Shown here one piece after another: positions 27,112-35,205 of a stretch of 64,000 nt of DNA. The stretch is from Fimbriimonadales bacterium (GTDB taxonomy: Bacteria > Armatimonadota > Fimbriimonadia > Fimbriimonadales > GBS-DC), in NCBI GenBank assembly GCA_026003075.1, contig BPGO01000008.1:62001-126000 (forward strand), written 5' to 3'. Below the pieces are notes generated by a model. It was not told the origin of the DNA, made no database searches, and saw only the letters and a program-made list of their open reading frames with translations. Position 1 is the stretch's first letter. Each line of letters opens with the position of its first letter. Both the position numbers and the translations under genes were made by a program.

Positions 27112-28341
27112 TTAGAGGCGGACTCGTCTCAACGGCGCGGTTTCGTCGCGTTCGCGCGTTTGCCGAAACCCCGACGCCTGCATGCCGCGCTGGATTGCGG
27201 GGATCTTTGCGCATACCTCCCACACAAAGCCTGTTTGGTGGTTCTCCAGCGCCAGCAACATCATGCCCAGATCGATACCGATAACCTCCTTGTCCCACCA
27301 GTCGCGGTCGGCGTTGAAAGCGTTGCCGAAGCCGTAGCGTCCCCAGAGTTTAGCGTGGTAGCGGTCGTAAATTGCCTTAATCGCACGCAGACTCTCGTTC
27401 GGTGTGAAGATGACGGAGGTAATCGAGGCGGTGGGCGCGACCGTGCCGTCGTGTTCGACCCAGCCTGGCGCACCGTATGCCCGATAGCCGTCGGGTCCGT
27501 CGGAAGCGGTCAGTCCCCACACATCGGCGTCGTAGGTCTTGAAGCGGTTGGCATGCTCGATGCAAAATGCGCGCTGTGCCAGCGTCGCGTTGCGTGAGGA
27601 GACCCAGTAGTTGTAGCCCAACCGGTCGCGTTTGCCCTTGAAATCGATGTAGGCGTGGCTCATCTGGTGAATAAAGAGCGGTCCGCCGAGCAGCAGTTCG
27701 TACTCCTTGTAGTGCACATGGGGGCGTCGCCATGCGTCCCAGCAGTCGGCGGGGATTGGTTCGGGCGCGCCCATCGCCAGAAGATAGAGGAACATATGTT
27801 CGGAATACTCTTCCCAACGGTTTTTCAGGAACCCTGTTTCAGGCTTCCAGCCGTGCCCCAGCGTCTTTTCGTTCGGTTTCGCGCCGCCGTCGGTGAGCAT
27901 CCACTGGAAGTCCATCCGTTCATAAAACTGGTTCACTTTGCGCGTAAGCGCGGCGTCGTTCAGCGCGTGGGCGGCGAACAGCGCACCCATGACAAACAGC
28001 CCCGTATCGATAGAGGAGATTTCGCTCTGCCACATGCGCTTGCCCGTTTCCCAGTGGATAAAGTGATAGAGCCACCCGCGCTGATGTTCGAGTTGCAGGT
28101 GTCCGTCCAGCATCGTATGGGCACGGCGCAGGGCATTCGCGCGTGAGATCCAGCCGCGGCGAACGGCGATGGGCAGACTGGCTAATGCATAGCCGCTCGC
28201 CGCGATGCTGGATACATCGAACGAGTCGCGCTCGTAGTTGTTCGCGCGGTCTTTCGTGAATCCCGATTCAGGGTGCGTTTCGTTCCAGAAGAAATCGAAC
28301 GCGCGCTTCGCTAACTGTTCCAGCAGAGTTTTTGTGTCCAT
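27112..28341 (-). CDS. Glucoamylase-like (PF10091) glucan-active protein
   Basis: 409 aa, alpha/alpha-barrel type. Matching motifs are FDFFWNETHPESGFTKDRAN near the start, SSIDTGLFVMGAL, YKEYELLLGGPLFIHQMSHAYIDF and GLTASDGPDGYRAYGAP...DGTVAPTASITSV. This is the family that includes GH144 beta-1,2-glucanases, which cleave or process glucans. No signal peptide is visible at the N-terminus, so it looks cytoplasmic, which is unusual for the family. The end is 7 nt from the convergent DUF1501 stop. Confidence 0.85.
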   Translation of the reverse strand: MDTKTLLEQLAKRAFDFFWNETHPESGFTKDRANNYERDSFDVSSIAASGYALASLPIAVRRGWISRANALRRAHTMLDGHLQLEHQRGWLYHFIHWETGKRMWQSEISSIDTGLFVMGALFAAHALNDAALTRKVNQFYERMDFQWMLTDGGAKPNEKTLGHGWKPETGFLKNRWEEYSEHMFLYLLAMGAPEPIPADCWDAWRRPHVHYKEYELLLGGPLFIHQMSHAYIDFKGKRDRLGYNYWVSSRNATLAQRAFCIEHANRFKTYDADVWGLTASDGPDGYRAYGAPGWVEHDGTVAPTASITSVIFTPNESLRAIKAIYDRYHAKLWGRYGFGNAFNADRDWWDKEVIGIDLGMMLLALENHQTGFVWEVCAKIPAIQRGMQASGFRQTRERDETAPLRRVRL

Positions 28342-28425
28342 TGTTCAGCGTCTCCTGTCGGCAGGCTACCGACACGATGCGCTCTTCTCTTCGATACTGT
28401 TGGAAAGGAGAAACGCAGTCATAGG

Positions 28426-29481
28426 TCAGTACTCAGTACCATAGTAGATTAGTACCGTCAATACATCCGCGTCGTCCACATAGTTGCTTCGGTCTACGTC
28501 AGCGAGGGAACGCGCTCCGCTCAAGCCGTACTCACTGAGTACTGTCAATAAGTCGCCATCGTCCACGCGGTAGTCACCGTTAACATCCGATCGGATTGCA
28601 TCTAAGGGAACGGGTATCGAGTCGCGATAAGCAACAAGCATTACCGAGAGGCTCGGAGCAGAAGCGGCACTGCCCAGAGCAGTACATGCACCACAATTTA
28701 GACTCTCTGGGTAGCTTAACACGGCAACGGCTACTGACTCCACAAAAGAACCCGCATCGCCTGACAAATGATGCAACCCAGCAGGCAGAATGATTGTCCG
28801 TCTATAATGTCGCATCGTAGAGTTACTCGATGTGAATGCATCCGAAAAGACATTGGAGAGAGAGACGTGGTAAGTGGCTTGTGGCGCGTAGTCGAAGTAG
28901 GTTCCCAGACTGCAGGTACCGTTCGAGTCGCCTGACCCAGACGAGGCATGGGTCAGGTTTAAGTTCAAGACAACGGGGCCGGGTTCTAACATCATGAAAG
29001 GCATGAAGAAACCTCCACTTTGACTAGCACGGCTTGATGACTGTTGTAGTGAGAAGGATGTGCAAGGATGATTAGGAGGATAGTTTCTAGCAACTGCTAG
29101 AGCGAGATCCGCCTCACTTGCTCCAATCACATTCGCCTCTATCCACGCGGTGTTGCCTTTTACAGTCACCACTACGGTTGCAGAGGCGGCCTCGTGCCTG
29201 TCGCCGCTTCCCGCGCCCAGTGTGGGAGGTGAGCCACTCCAGTGATAGTCGTCAGAGACTGCACTACTGGATCCTGAAGCAGCCCACATAGCGCTGCGAA
29301 TTGCCTCTGAAACATTCATAGAGAATGTCTTCGTCATTGCCACAGTATTACTGTCGCAGACAGCGAAGTCACCTACTGGATATCGAAATCCTGGTTGCGC
29401 GTGAAGTTGACCTGCTTGAAGCACGCATCCCGTGAAAAGCGAAAGATCTACTATCCTTCGCAGATAAGAGAATTGTCGCAT
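28426..29481 (-). CDS. Secreted protein with C-terminal dockerin-like repeats
   Basis: 351 aa. A signal peptide ends near GQLHAQ. A long Ser/Thr/Gly-rich domain with few motifs follows, and residues ~295-351 carry two dockerin-like repeats (DVNGDYRVDDGDLLTVLSEYG and DVDRSNYVDDADVLTVLIYYG). The start was set at the ATG with GGAGGG 4 nt upstream; the frame is open further upstream. The codon and base composition is less GC-rich than its neighbours. Function unknown. Confidence 0.7.
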   Translation of the reverse strand: MRQFSYLRRIVDLSLFTGCVLQAGQLHAQPGFRYPVGDFAVCDSNTVAMTKTFSMNVSEAIRSAMWAASGSSSAVSDDYHWSGSPPTLGAGSGDRHEAASATVVVTVKGNTAWIEANVIGASEADLALAVARNYPPNHPCTSFSLQQSSSRASQSGGFFMPFMMLEPGPVVLNLNLTHASSGSGDSNGTCSLGTYFDYAPQATYHVSLSNVFSDAFTSSNSTMRHYRRTIILPAGLHHLSGDAGSFVESVAVAVLSYPESLNCGACTALGSAASAPSLSVMLVAYRDSIPVPLDAIRSDVNGDYRVDDGDLLTVLSEYGLSGARSLADVDRSNYVDDADVLTVLIYYGTEY

Positions 29482-29629
29482 AGAACCCTCCACTGTATGG
29501 TGATCCTCTAAGATCACCATTTTGTCAAGGCGGCGAAAACGCAGCCTCAATTGTTCCTCTTCTGGCTTAGGATAGATACTCTACCCACAGCGCATTATGC
29601 GGAGCAAGATGAATCTCCGCATGGAAGTC

Positions 29630-30523
29630 TTAAGGGTCGTTTGCAAACTGCAGCGTGTAGCAGAAGGTCTTAATCCAGTTATAGTGCCCGCCGCCGCAGC
29701 CTGTATAAGTATAGTTGAAGTTGGGGTCGTACTGCCACATATTGGTATTGTCCGAGTTGACAGGGCGACAGGTTTCGCTCCAGTGGGTCAGCTTGACATG
29801 ACCGTCGGCGAAGATGATGTTGGCCCTCCTGTCACTACCCCGATGGCGTGCGCCCCAGTTGCTATAAGGGCTGTTATTCCAGCTGTTGGGGCACAGCGGG
29901 CGTGGGCAAAGATACGACATCCACGGACCGTAGTCGGGGAAAGCGTCCTTGTTCTCCCCCACCAACAGAGCGGTTGCAGGGTGGGTGATCGAGGTCAGCG
30001 TGTAGTTCAGCCCTGCCCACCACGCGCTGGTTCCTGCCGGGAAGGACGACTTGAAAAAGGCATGGTAGTAGAAGTAGCCGCGTCGGAAGAAGGGCTGGAT
30101 GCGCTGGTTCGCAGGACACACAGCTGCACCAGGCGCGTCTTGCGGGTCAGCGGAGGTGGTATCTAAACTACGGGCGAGCGGGTTGGTGGGACAGGAGAAC
30201 ACATCAGCGTTCTTGATATAGGGCAACACGAGGTGCTTCCACGAACGACACACGTTTTCCTGATACCCCTCTCGACAGGGGTCTGGGTTCGGGGCAACGA
30301 GCAACGTTTCCCGACGCGGAGGCAACCCTTCGTCGTAGTCGGTGGCGTAGCTCAGCAAGGCTAACCCGATTTGGCGCATGTTGCTGGCGCACTGGGTGAG
30401 ACGCGCCGACTCGCGCGCCTGCGCAAACACAGGGAACAGAATCGCTGCCAGAATCGCAATTATCGCAATCACGACCAAGAGCTCGATGAGCGTGAATCCA
30501 TAGGGTTGCTTCTGCTGTTTCAT
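29630..30523 (-). CDS. Prepilin-type N-terminal methylation protein, DUF1559 family
   Basis: 297 aa. After a short leader, the type IV prepilin motif [14 protein letters not shown] with Glu+5 is followed by a hydrophobic stalk helix to ~35 and [24 protein letters not shown]. The middle has a Cys-rich pilin-like globular domain, and the H-X9-DG module is represented by [19 protein letters not shown]. These are processed by prepilin peptidase and assembled by type II/IV-like systems. GGAGG lies 6 nt before the chosen ATG. It closes the LacI operon. Confidence 0.9.
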   Translation of the reverse strand: MKQQKQPYGFTLIELLVVIAIIAILAAILFPVFAQARESARLTQCASNMRQIGLALLSYATDYDEGLPPRRETLLVAPNPDPCREGYQENVCRSWKHLVLPYIKNADVFSCPTNPLARSLDTTSADPQDAPGAAVCPANQRIQPFFRRGYFYYHAFFKSSFPAGTSAWWAGLNYTLTSITHPATALLVGENKDAFPDYGPWMSYLCPRPLCPNSWNNSPYSNWGARHRGSDRRANIIFADGHVKLTHWSETCRPVNSDNTNMWQYDPNFNYTYTGCGGGHYNWIKTFCYTLQFANDP

Positions 30524-30533
30524 AAGCTGCCTC

Positions 30534-30758
30534 CTATCGTGTTTGTGGGGCACTTGATACCCCGTTTTGATTTGCCCACGGCGGGGGCGGAATTTCGGCA
30601 GGGATTTCACCGGGGCGTACAGGGTCACCCGCGCCTGCTTCTTTCGCGCTAATCACGCCCGACGGCGTGCGGAAGAAGAAGTAGTAGCCCAGCGCCACAA
30701 GCACAATAATTAGCCCAATTGCGCCCCAGGCGATTTTGGGATCTAGTTCGTTTTTCAT
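30534..30758 (-). CDS. Small single-helix membrane protein of the LacI/pilin operon
   Basis: 74 aa with one transmembrane helix (~8-29) and a Pro-rich tail ([15 protein letters not shown]). The start overlaps the lacI stop (ATGA) and the stop is 10 nt before the pilin gene, so it is surely co-transcribed. No family recognised; perhaps a small assembly partner of the pilin. Confidence 0.7.
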   Translation of the reverse strand: MKNELDPKIAWGAIGLIIVLVALGYYFFFRTPSGVISAKEAGAGDPVRPGEIPAEIPPPPWANQNGVSSAPQTR

Positions 30759-31792
30759 GCTTGCGCCTCCTTATGCGCTCCGCACGAGCCACGCACATCG
30801 AGCTTCGGTTCGAACACGCGCGTGTGCGCCTCCAGCGGCTCGTTGCGGATCAGTTTGACCAGCATCTCCAGCGCGGTCGCCGCCATCTCATAGATTGGTT
30901 GACGCACGCTGGTCAGCGGTGGGTTCGTATGCTCGCAAATCTGGGTCGAGTCGAAGCCGACCACTGCCACATCGTCAGGCACTTGTAGCCCCAGCTCTTT
31001 GCAGAGGTTCATCGCACGGATGGCGACCTCGTCGCTCCACGCGAAGAGCGCGGTGGGGCGTTTGCGTTGTAGCATCAGCGTCGCCAGCGGTGTGAGGTCT
31101 GCCCCGCCGTAGTGCGCGGGGATAATCCACTCTGCAGGGACGCACAGCCCGTGTTGCTCCATCGCGTCGCGGTAGCCTTGCAATCGGTCTAACGCACTGC
31201 AGGCACTGGGTGGTCCTGCAAGGTGCGCGATTCGGGTATGTCCCAAGCGCAGCAAGTGTTCCACGGCGAGCTGCGCTCCTTGGTAGTTGTCGCAGTCCAC
31301 CCAGCACCCATCGGGGCGTGAGCTGCGTGTGAAAAACAGCACGTGCGGGAAGTCGCGTTGCGCGAGTAGGAGCGAAAGCGGGTCGTCGTAATCGCGCAAG
31401 AGCAACGCGCCGTCCACGCGCCCGTCCATCAGCGATTGCGCTTCCAACTCCACGCTTGGTTGGGCGCGCGTGTGGAGCAAGATATCGTAGCCCAGCTCAA
31501 TCGCCTTGTCCGAGACGCCGTGCATCAATTCGTTCGTGAAGCCCGACCAGCCCTGAAAAATGGCGGGGAACTGCAACACGATGGCGATCGTGTCGGTGCG
31601 TTGGCGAGCTAAGGCGCGCGCGACAGCGTTCGGGTAGTAGCCCAGCTCCTGAACGACTGCCAGCACGCGCTGTCGCGTCGCCTCGCTAATGGGAACGGCG
31701 GTCGGGCGGTTGTTCAGGATGTTGGAGACCGTCACCTTCGAGACGCCCGCACGCCTTGCGACATCCTCCAAAGTGATGCGTCGTTTGGTCAT
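30755..31792 (-). CDS. LacI-family transcriptional regulator
   Basis: 345 aa. The N-terminal HTH is RRITLEDVARRAGVSKVTVSNILNN (~4-28), the hinge helix region is YYPNAVARALARQRTDTIAIV, and a periplasmic-binding-protein-like sugar domain covers ~60-340 (DDVAVVGFDSTQICEHTNPPLTSVRQP). It probably represses or activates sugar-linked genes on effector binding. The ATG at 31792 was chosen because the HTH begins there. A LacI-type operator lies at 32784, over the probable transcription start of the upstream dockerin gene, so it may regulate its own operon. Confidence 0.92.
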   Translation of the reverse strand: MTKRRITLEDVARRAGVSKVTVSNILNNRPTAVPISEATRQRVLAVVQELGYYPNAVARALARQRTDTIAIVLQFPAIFQGWSGFTNELMHGVSDKAIELGYDILLHTRAQPSVELEAQSLMDGRVDGALLLRDYDDPLSLLLAQRDFPHVLFFTRSSRPDGCWVDCDNYQGAQLAVEHLLRLGHTRIAHLAGPPSACSALDRLQGYRDAMEQHGLCVPAEWIIPAHYGGADLTPLATLMLQRKRPTALFAWSDEVAIRAMNLCKELGLQVPDDVAVVGFDSTQICEHTNPPLTSVRQPIYEMAATALEMLVKLIRNEPLEAHTRVFEPKLDVRGSCGAHKEAQA

Positions 31793-31807
31793 AGCCGTGA
31801 AGTCCCC

Positions 31808-31829
31808 CCTCGCCCGCACGCGGGCGAGG
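31808..31829 (-). terminator. Intercistronic hairpin upstream of lacI
   Basis: 9-bp arms CCTCGCCCG/CGGGCGAGG with a 4-nt loop in the 53-nt gap between the dockerin gene and lacI. It lacks a U-tract and may lower read-through, so that lacI is expressed less than the dockerin protein. Confidence 0.5.
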
Positions 31830-31845
31830 AGGGCAGGGGTAAGGT

Positions 31846-32727
31846 CTAATTCCCGCAACCAGTGCCGAAGTTGAACAGGGTCGTGAGCAGGTCGGCGTCA
31901 TCCACGCAGCCGTCCAAGTTCACATCACCCGAGCCTAGTCCGAGAATGGTCTTGCCGTTCAGTTTGATGGTACACCACTGTGCAGTTCCACCTGCCGTAT
32001 TGCCCTGATTGATGCCGTTGATCTGCAGGTAGCCACCCAGTTGGAAATAGCGCAAGCCGTGCGGACCGCCGTTATAGGTGCTGGCGGAGTCGCCTGGCGC
32101 GAGCCATGGGCTGGTCGCCGTGGTGCTGCCGTAACGGACTTCGTATTGAACCTTCTTCTGCTGTCCGTCATAGCGGAACACGAGGGTGATGGGTCCGCCT
32201 TGGTAGCGCACGCCACTGCCGCCCCAGAAAGGCAGACGCCCGCCGAACGCGGCGATTTCGCCGCCGTTGCCTCCAGCGGCTTCGTTCGCTACCATAAACA
32301 CGCCATCTGCCCACCAGTTGCCTTGGTCGTTCACATCACGCGGATAGCGCGGGAAGGGACGCTCCAGCACAATAAGCCCGGCTTCCACCGTGCGATTCGC
32401 CTGCATTACGGGGGTCAGGTTGAAAGTGACCTCTAACTCCAGGAAGCTCCCGTTCGAGTCGGGGTCGAAAAAGGTGGGGCTAATGCCGTCCATCGAGAGG
32501 AACCAATAGTGACGGTTGCCCCAACCACACTGGGAATACCAGTCAGGGGAGGCGCCTTGACAGTCGGTCGAGGTGTCGGACAGGGTCAAGCAGCCGTTGT
32601 TAAACGAGGCAGAGAAGTCAGACGAGGCGTCATCATGCCACACATAGGGGCGCACGACGATGCTCTGCGCGCTTGCCAGCGCTGTCAGCGCGCTGCACGC
32701 TGTAAGAATCATCACTAATCGCTTCAC
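31846..32727 (-). CDS. Secreted protein with C-terminal dockerin-like repeat
   Basis: 293 aa from a GTG start, with GGAGG 7 nt upstream. A signal peptide ends near ALASAQS. The middle resembles a carbohydrate-binding jelly roll (GNRHYWFLSMDG, DPDSNGSFLELEVTFNL, GGPITLVFRYDGQQKK). The last ~25 residues are one dockerin-like repeat (DVNLDGCVDDADLLTTLFNFG). It is first in the lacI operon and sits behind a consensus promoter with a probable operator. Confidence 0.8.
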   Translation of the reverse strand: MKRLVMILTACSALTALASAQSIVVRPYVWHDDASSDFSASFNNGCLTLSDTSTDCQGASPDWYSQCGWGNRHYWFLSMDGISPTFFDPDSNGSFLELEVTFNLTPVMQANRTVEAGLIVLERPFPRYPRDVNDQGNWWADGVFMVANEAAGGNGGEIAAFGGRLPFWGGSGVRYQGGPITLVFRYDGQQKKVQYEVRYGSTTATSPWLAPGDSASTYNGGPHGLRYFQLGGYLQINGINQGNTAGGTAQWCTIKLNGKTILGLGSGDVNLDGCVDDADLLTTLFNFGTGCGN

Positions 32728-32783
32728 TGCTATACCTCCGTTCGTTGGATTCGTCATGCATCGGCGTGATAAGGCTAACCGCC

Positions 32784-32796
32784 TATCGTTAACCGA
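32784..32796. promoter_or_regulatory. Probable LacI-family operator
   Basis: TATCGTTAACCGA, near-palindromic around GTTAAC, beginning 11 nt downstream of the -10 box of the dockerin/lacI operon, i.e. covering the early transcribed region. The same 13 bases recur at 36549. A LacI-family gene is in the same operon. Confidence 0.55.
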
Positions 32797-32807
32797 TTAG
32801 CGTCTCT

Positions 32808-32836
32808 ATTATAGCACATTTTTCGGCGTTTGTCAA
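32808..32836 (-). promoter_or_regulatory. Consensus sigma-70 promoter of the dockerin/lacI operon
   Basis: TTGACA (32836-32831), 17-nt spacer, TATAAT (32813-32808), with TGC before the -10 (extended -10). It is the best canonical promoter in the window. It shares 18 identical bases (AAAAATGTGCTATAATAG) with the promoter of the dockerin gene at 54.2 kb. Confidence 0.8.
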
Positions 32837-32862
32837 GGGGATTGGAGGGATTTTCGAGCAAA

Positions 32863-33165
32863 TTGAACGCCATCATCCCTGTATTTTTGGTGTGCGGCGT
32901 TTGGTTATTGATCGCAACGCTCGACGCCTGGTTTCGCCTAGATCGACAGCGTCCTGAGTGGCGTCTTTCGTGGGTGCATGCGATGAAGGATTTGTCGATT
33001 CCCACCTCTTGTTTTCTGGCAACCACAATAGTTTATCCCTTCGACCCGTCTGAGCGTTGGATTAATTATCTGGGGACATTAGGGGCTATCTTGACTTGGG
33101 ATTTGACAGCAGGGTACGTGAAGCGGCGCGAACTATCGCTTTTTCAACTGGAGCATGAGAGATAA
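32863..33165 (+). CDS. Small hypothetical membrane protein
   Basis: About 100 aa from a TTG at 32863 (an in-frame TTG at 32830 is another option; there is no ATG start). There are two hydrophobic segments (~3-25 and ~68-88) around a soluble loop with RLSWVHAMKDLSIPTSCFLATTIVYPFDPSERW. It ends in a charged tail. It starts inside or next to the divergent promoter. No family recognised and the start is uncertain. Confidence 0.5.
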   Translation: MNAIIPVFLVCGVWLLIATLDAWFRLDRQRPEWRLSWVHAMKDLSIPTSCFLATTIVYPFDPSERWINYLGTLGAILTWDLTAGYVKRRELSLFQLEHER

Positions 33166-33189
33166 TCCGAGACGCGCCTCGCAGAGCGG

Positions 33190-33195
33190 GTATCC
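33190..33195 (+). promoter_or_regulatory. -10 box upstream of thiE
   Basis: GGG-TATCCT 30 nt before the ATG at 33226, so this gene has a short leader. No TPP-riboswitch-like fold is seen. Confidence 0.4.
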
Positions 33196-33225
33196 TAAGT
33201 TCTGCGTGGAACACGCGAGGACACC

Positions 33226-33846
33226 ATGCGCCTTGTAGGACTTTATGTGATTACGGAGCCAGCCCTACGCGACCCGATTGAGGGGGCGCGGCTCGTGCTG
33301 GAGGGTGGAGGGCGAATTCTCCAGCTACGCGACAAGCATGCCACAACACGCCAACTTGTGCAGATGGGACAAGAACTGCGCGCCCTGACGCGCCAGTACG
33401 GGGCGTTGCTAATTGTCAATGACCGTCTTGATGTCGCCCTGGCGGTGGAAGCCGACGGCGTGCATTTGGGGCAAGACGATCTGCCGGTCGCGTTGGCGCG
33501 TCGACTCGCAGGCGAGAAGTTTATCATCGGCGTCTCGGCGGAGACCCTTGAAGAGGCGCGTCGAGCCGAAGCGGAGGGAGCAAGCTACCTCGGCGTCGGA
33601 CCGATGTTCGCGACTGCCACCAAAGCCGACGCAGGCGCACCCATCGGACCGGCGCGACTACGCGCGATTAAACAGGCGGTTTCCATCCCCGTGTTCGGAA
33701 TCGGTGGGATTACCCTACAGAACGCGGCGCAAGTATTAGAAGCAGGCGCGGACGGAATCTGCGTCATCTCGGCGATTATGGGCGCAGCCGACCCCGCCGA
33801 GGCGACACGACAGTTCCTCACGATGTTAGCCCAACGGGGCATGTAG
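33226..33846 (+). CDS. thiE: Thiamine-phosphate synthase
   Basis: 206 aa TIM barrel. Diagnostic motifs are LQLRDKHATTRQL, NDRLDVALAVEADGVHLGQDDLP, GVSAETLEEARRAEAEGASYLGVGPMF with TATKADA, and GIGGITLQNAAQVLEAGADGICVISAI. It joins HMP-pyrophosphate and thiazole phosphate to give thiamine phosphate. It is a single gene here with no other thi genes nearby. Confidence 0.95.
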   Translation: MRLVGLYVITEPALRDPIEGARLVLEGGGRILQLRDKHATTRQLVQMGQELRALTRQYGALLIVNDRLDVALAVEADGVHLGQDDLPVALARRLAGEKFIIGVSAETLEEARRAEAEGASYLGVGPMFATATKADAGAPIGPARLRAIKQAVSIPVFGIGGITLQNAAQVLEAGADGICVISAIMGAADPAEATRQFLTMLAQRGM

Positions 33847-33848
33847 GG

Positions 33849-33901
33849 TATAATCCCCGTGGGCGAGCGGTCTTCTTGTCGGCGGGAGCGCCGACGCTCC
33901 C
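33849..33901 (+). promoter_or_regulatory. ilvE promoter and leader hairpin
   Basis: GGG-TATAAT (33849-33854) is followed ~30 nt later by a perfect 7-bp hairpin GGGAGCG/CGCTCCC (33884-33901), then GGAGG and ilvE at 33939. The hairpin could modulate leader structure; no leader peptide with branched-chain codons is seen, so classic attenuation is unlikely. Confidence 0.45.
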
Positions 33902-33938
33902 TACCGCGAGATGCCCCAAATAAGGAGGCACTGCAACG

Positions 33939-34829
33939 ATGCGAATGATGGTCAACTGGAATGGTCGTATCACCCCGTTAGAGGAAGCATGCTTGCCTGT
34001 TTTCGACCACGCCTACCTCTATGGGGACGGTTTATTCGAAGGTATCCGTATCTATAACCGCAATATCTTCAAGTTAGACCCCCATCTGGAGCGGCTGTAC
34101 GATGGCATCCGCCACCTGGATATTCGGGGGATGATTCCTTACGAGGAACTCAAGGCGCGCATTCTGGAAACGGCAGAGGCATCGGGCGCGGAAAACGCCT
34201 ATATTCGCGTCTCGGTGTCGCGCGGTACCGGGATTGGGCTGAACCCAGAGAATATTGACCAAACACCGAATGTGATGGTCGCCATCACCCGCCTCGCGCT
34301 CTACCCGCCCGAGCTGTATGAGACGGGGCTGCGCGTTGTGACGGTCGCCACGCGCGTCATGACGCCCGATGCATTAGACCCGCGCATCAAGTCCATCGGG
34401 CGCTATGTGGCGAACATTCAGGCAAAAATCGAAGCGAATCGCCGCGGCGCAGGCGAAGGGCTGATGCTCAATGCGCAGGGCTATGTCGCGGAAGCAACGG
34501 GCGACAACCTGTTTATCGTCAAGGATGGCGTGTTGCGCACGCCGCATCCTTCCTGTGGCATTCTGAAAGGGATTACGCGCGGGACGGTGATCGAAATTGC
34601 CCGCGATTTCGGGATTCCTGTGGTGGAAGACTGGCTGACGCTACACGATGTCTACACGGCGGACGAGGCGTTCCTTACAGGCACCGCGGCGGAGATTATC
34701 CCGATGATCGAGTTAGACCACCGTACGATTGGCTCCGGCAAGCCGGGCGAACTGACGGAGAAGATTATCGCCGAGTTTCGCCAGCGCGTGCGCGAGGACG
34801 GCGTGCGCCTCGGCGTCAGTGTGCGATGA
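33939..34829 (+). CDS. ilvE: Branched-chain amino-acid aminotransferase
   Basis: 296 aa, fold-type IV PLP enzyme. Motifs are FDHAYLYGDGLFEGIRIYN near the N-terminus, the probable PLP lysine in DPRIKSIGRYVANIQAK (~150), EATGDNLFIVKDGVLRTP, and LTGTAAEIIPMIELDHRTIG. It interconverts Leu, Ile and Val with their keto acids. Two ATGs lie three codons apart; the first has GGAGG 10 nt upstream. It overlaps the next gene by 4 nt. Confidence 0.93.
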   Translation: MRMMVNWNGRITPLEEACLPVFDHAYLYGDGLFEGIRIYNRNIFKLDPHLERLYDGIRHLDIRGMIPYEELKARILETAEASGAENAYIRVSVSRGTGIGLNPENIDQTPNVMVAITRLALYPPELYETGLRVVTVATRVMTPDALDPRIKSIGRYVANIQAKIEANRRGAGEGLMLNAQGYVAEATGDNLFIVKDGVLRTPHPSCGILKGITRGTVIEIARDFGIPVVEDWLTLHDVYTADEAFLTGTAAEIIPMIELDHRTIGSGKPGELTEKIIAEFRQRVREDGVRLGVSVR

Positions 34830-35086
34830 ACTGCGTGTTCTGTGAGCGTCCTGCAAGTTATGAGGCGCGGGCTGGTTTGCAACGCCTGCGCCTGTGTACC
34901 CACTGCGCGCGTTCTTGGGCGCGTCGTGAGCTGAACGCTCCTATCACCTCTTGGCTCCAGCAACTGAAGCCTCCCCAACGCCCGCATACCGAGTGTCCCT
35001 TCTGCGGTTGCACCCCAGCCACTGTGCGTGAGACGGGACTGTATGGCTGCGCACTGTGCTATCTATTCCTGAGTGAAGACATCTAA
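34826..35086 (+). CDS. Small zinc-ribbon protein resembling McsA repeats
   Basis: 86 aa with four CxxC pairs: CVFC (~3), CTHC (~24), CPFCG (~57) and CALC (~75). The second half, with RETGLYGCALCYLFL, matches the TGxLGCxxCYxxF pattern of McsA (activator of arginine kinase McsB and ClpC control). The UVR helix of full McsA is missing and no mcsB is next to it. It overlaps ilvE by 4 nt (ATGA), so it is co-translated. Confidence 0.65.
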   Translation: MNCVFCERPASYEARAGLQRLRLCTHCARSWARRELNAPITSWLQQLKPPQRPHTECPFCGCTPATVRETGLYGCALCYLFLSEDI

Positions 35087-35162
35087 GCCGACGAGGCGAG
35101 GCTACTGATCTTCCTATCAGCGTAGAGGGAGCAGAGCGGCGCTACGAGGAGCGCATGATTCA

Positions 35163-35199
35163 GGAGCAAGGGGTAAACTGTATACCTACCCCTTGCTCC
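35163..35199. terminator. Strong hairpin between convergent genes
   Basis: Perfect 13-bp arms GGAGCAAGGGGTA/TACCCCTTGCTCC around an 11-nt loop, between the zinc-ribbon gene and the convergent PEP-CTERM gene. Confidence 0.6.
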
Positions 35200-35205
35200 G
35201 AACCG

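Noticed and set aside
33166-33225. Possible TPP riboswitch before thiE
   Set aside because: The space between the -10 and ATG is only ~30 nt, too short, and the THI-element bases are absent.
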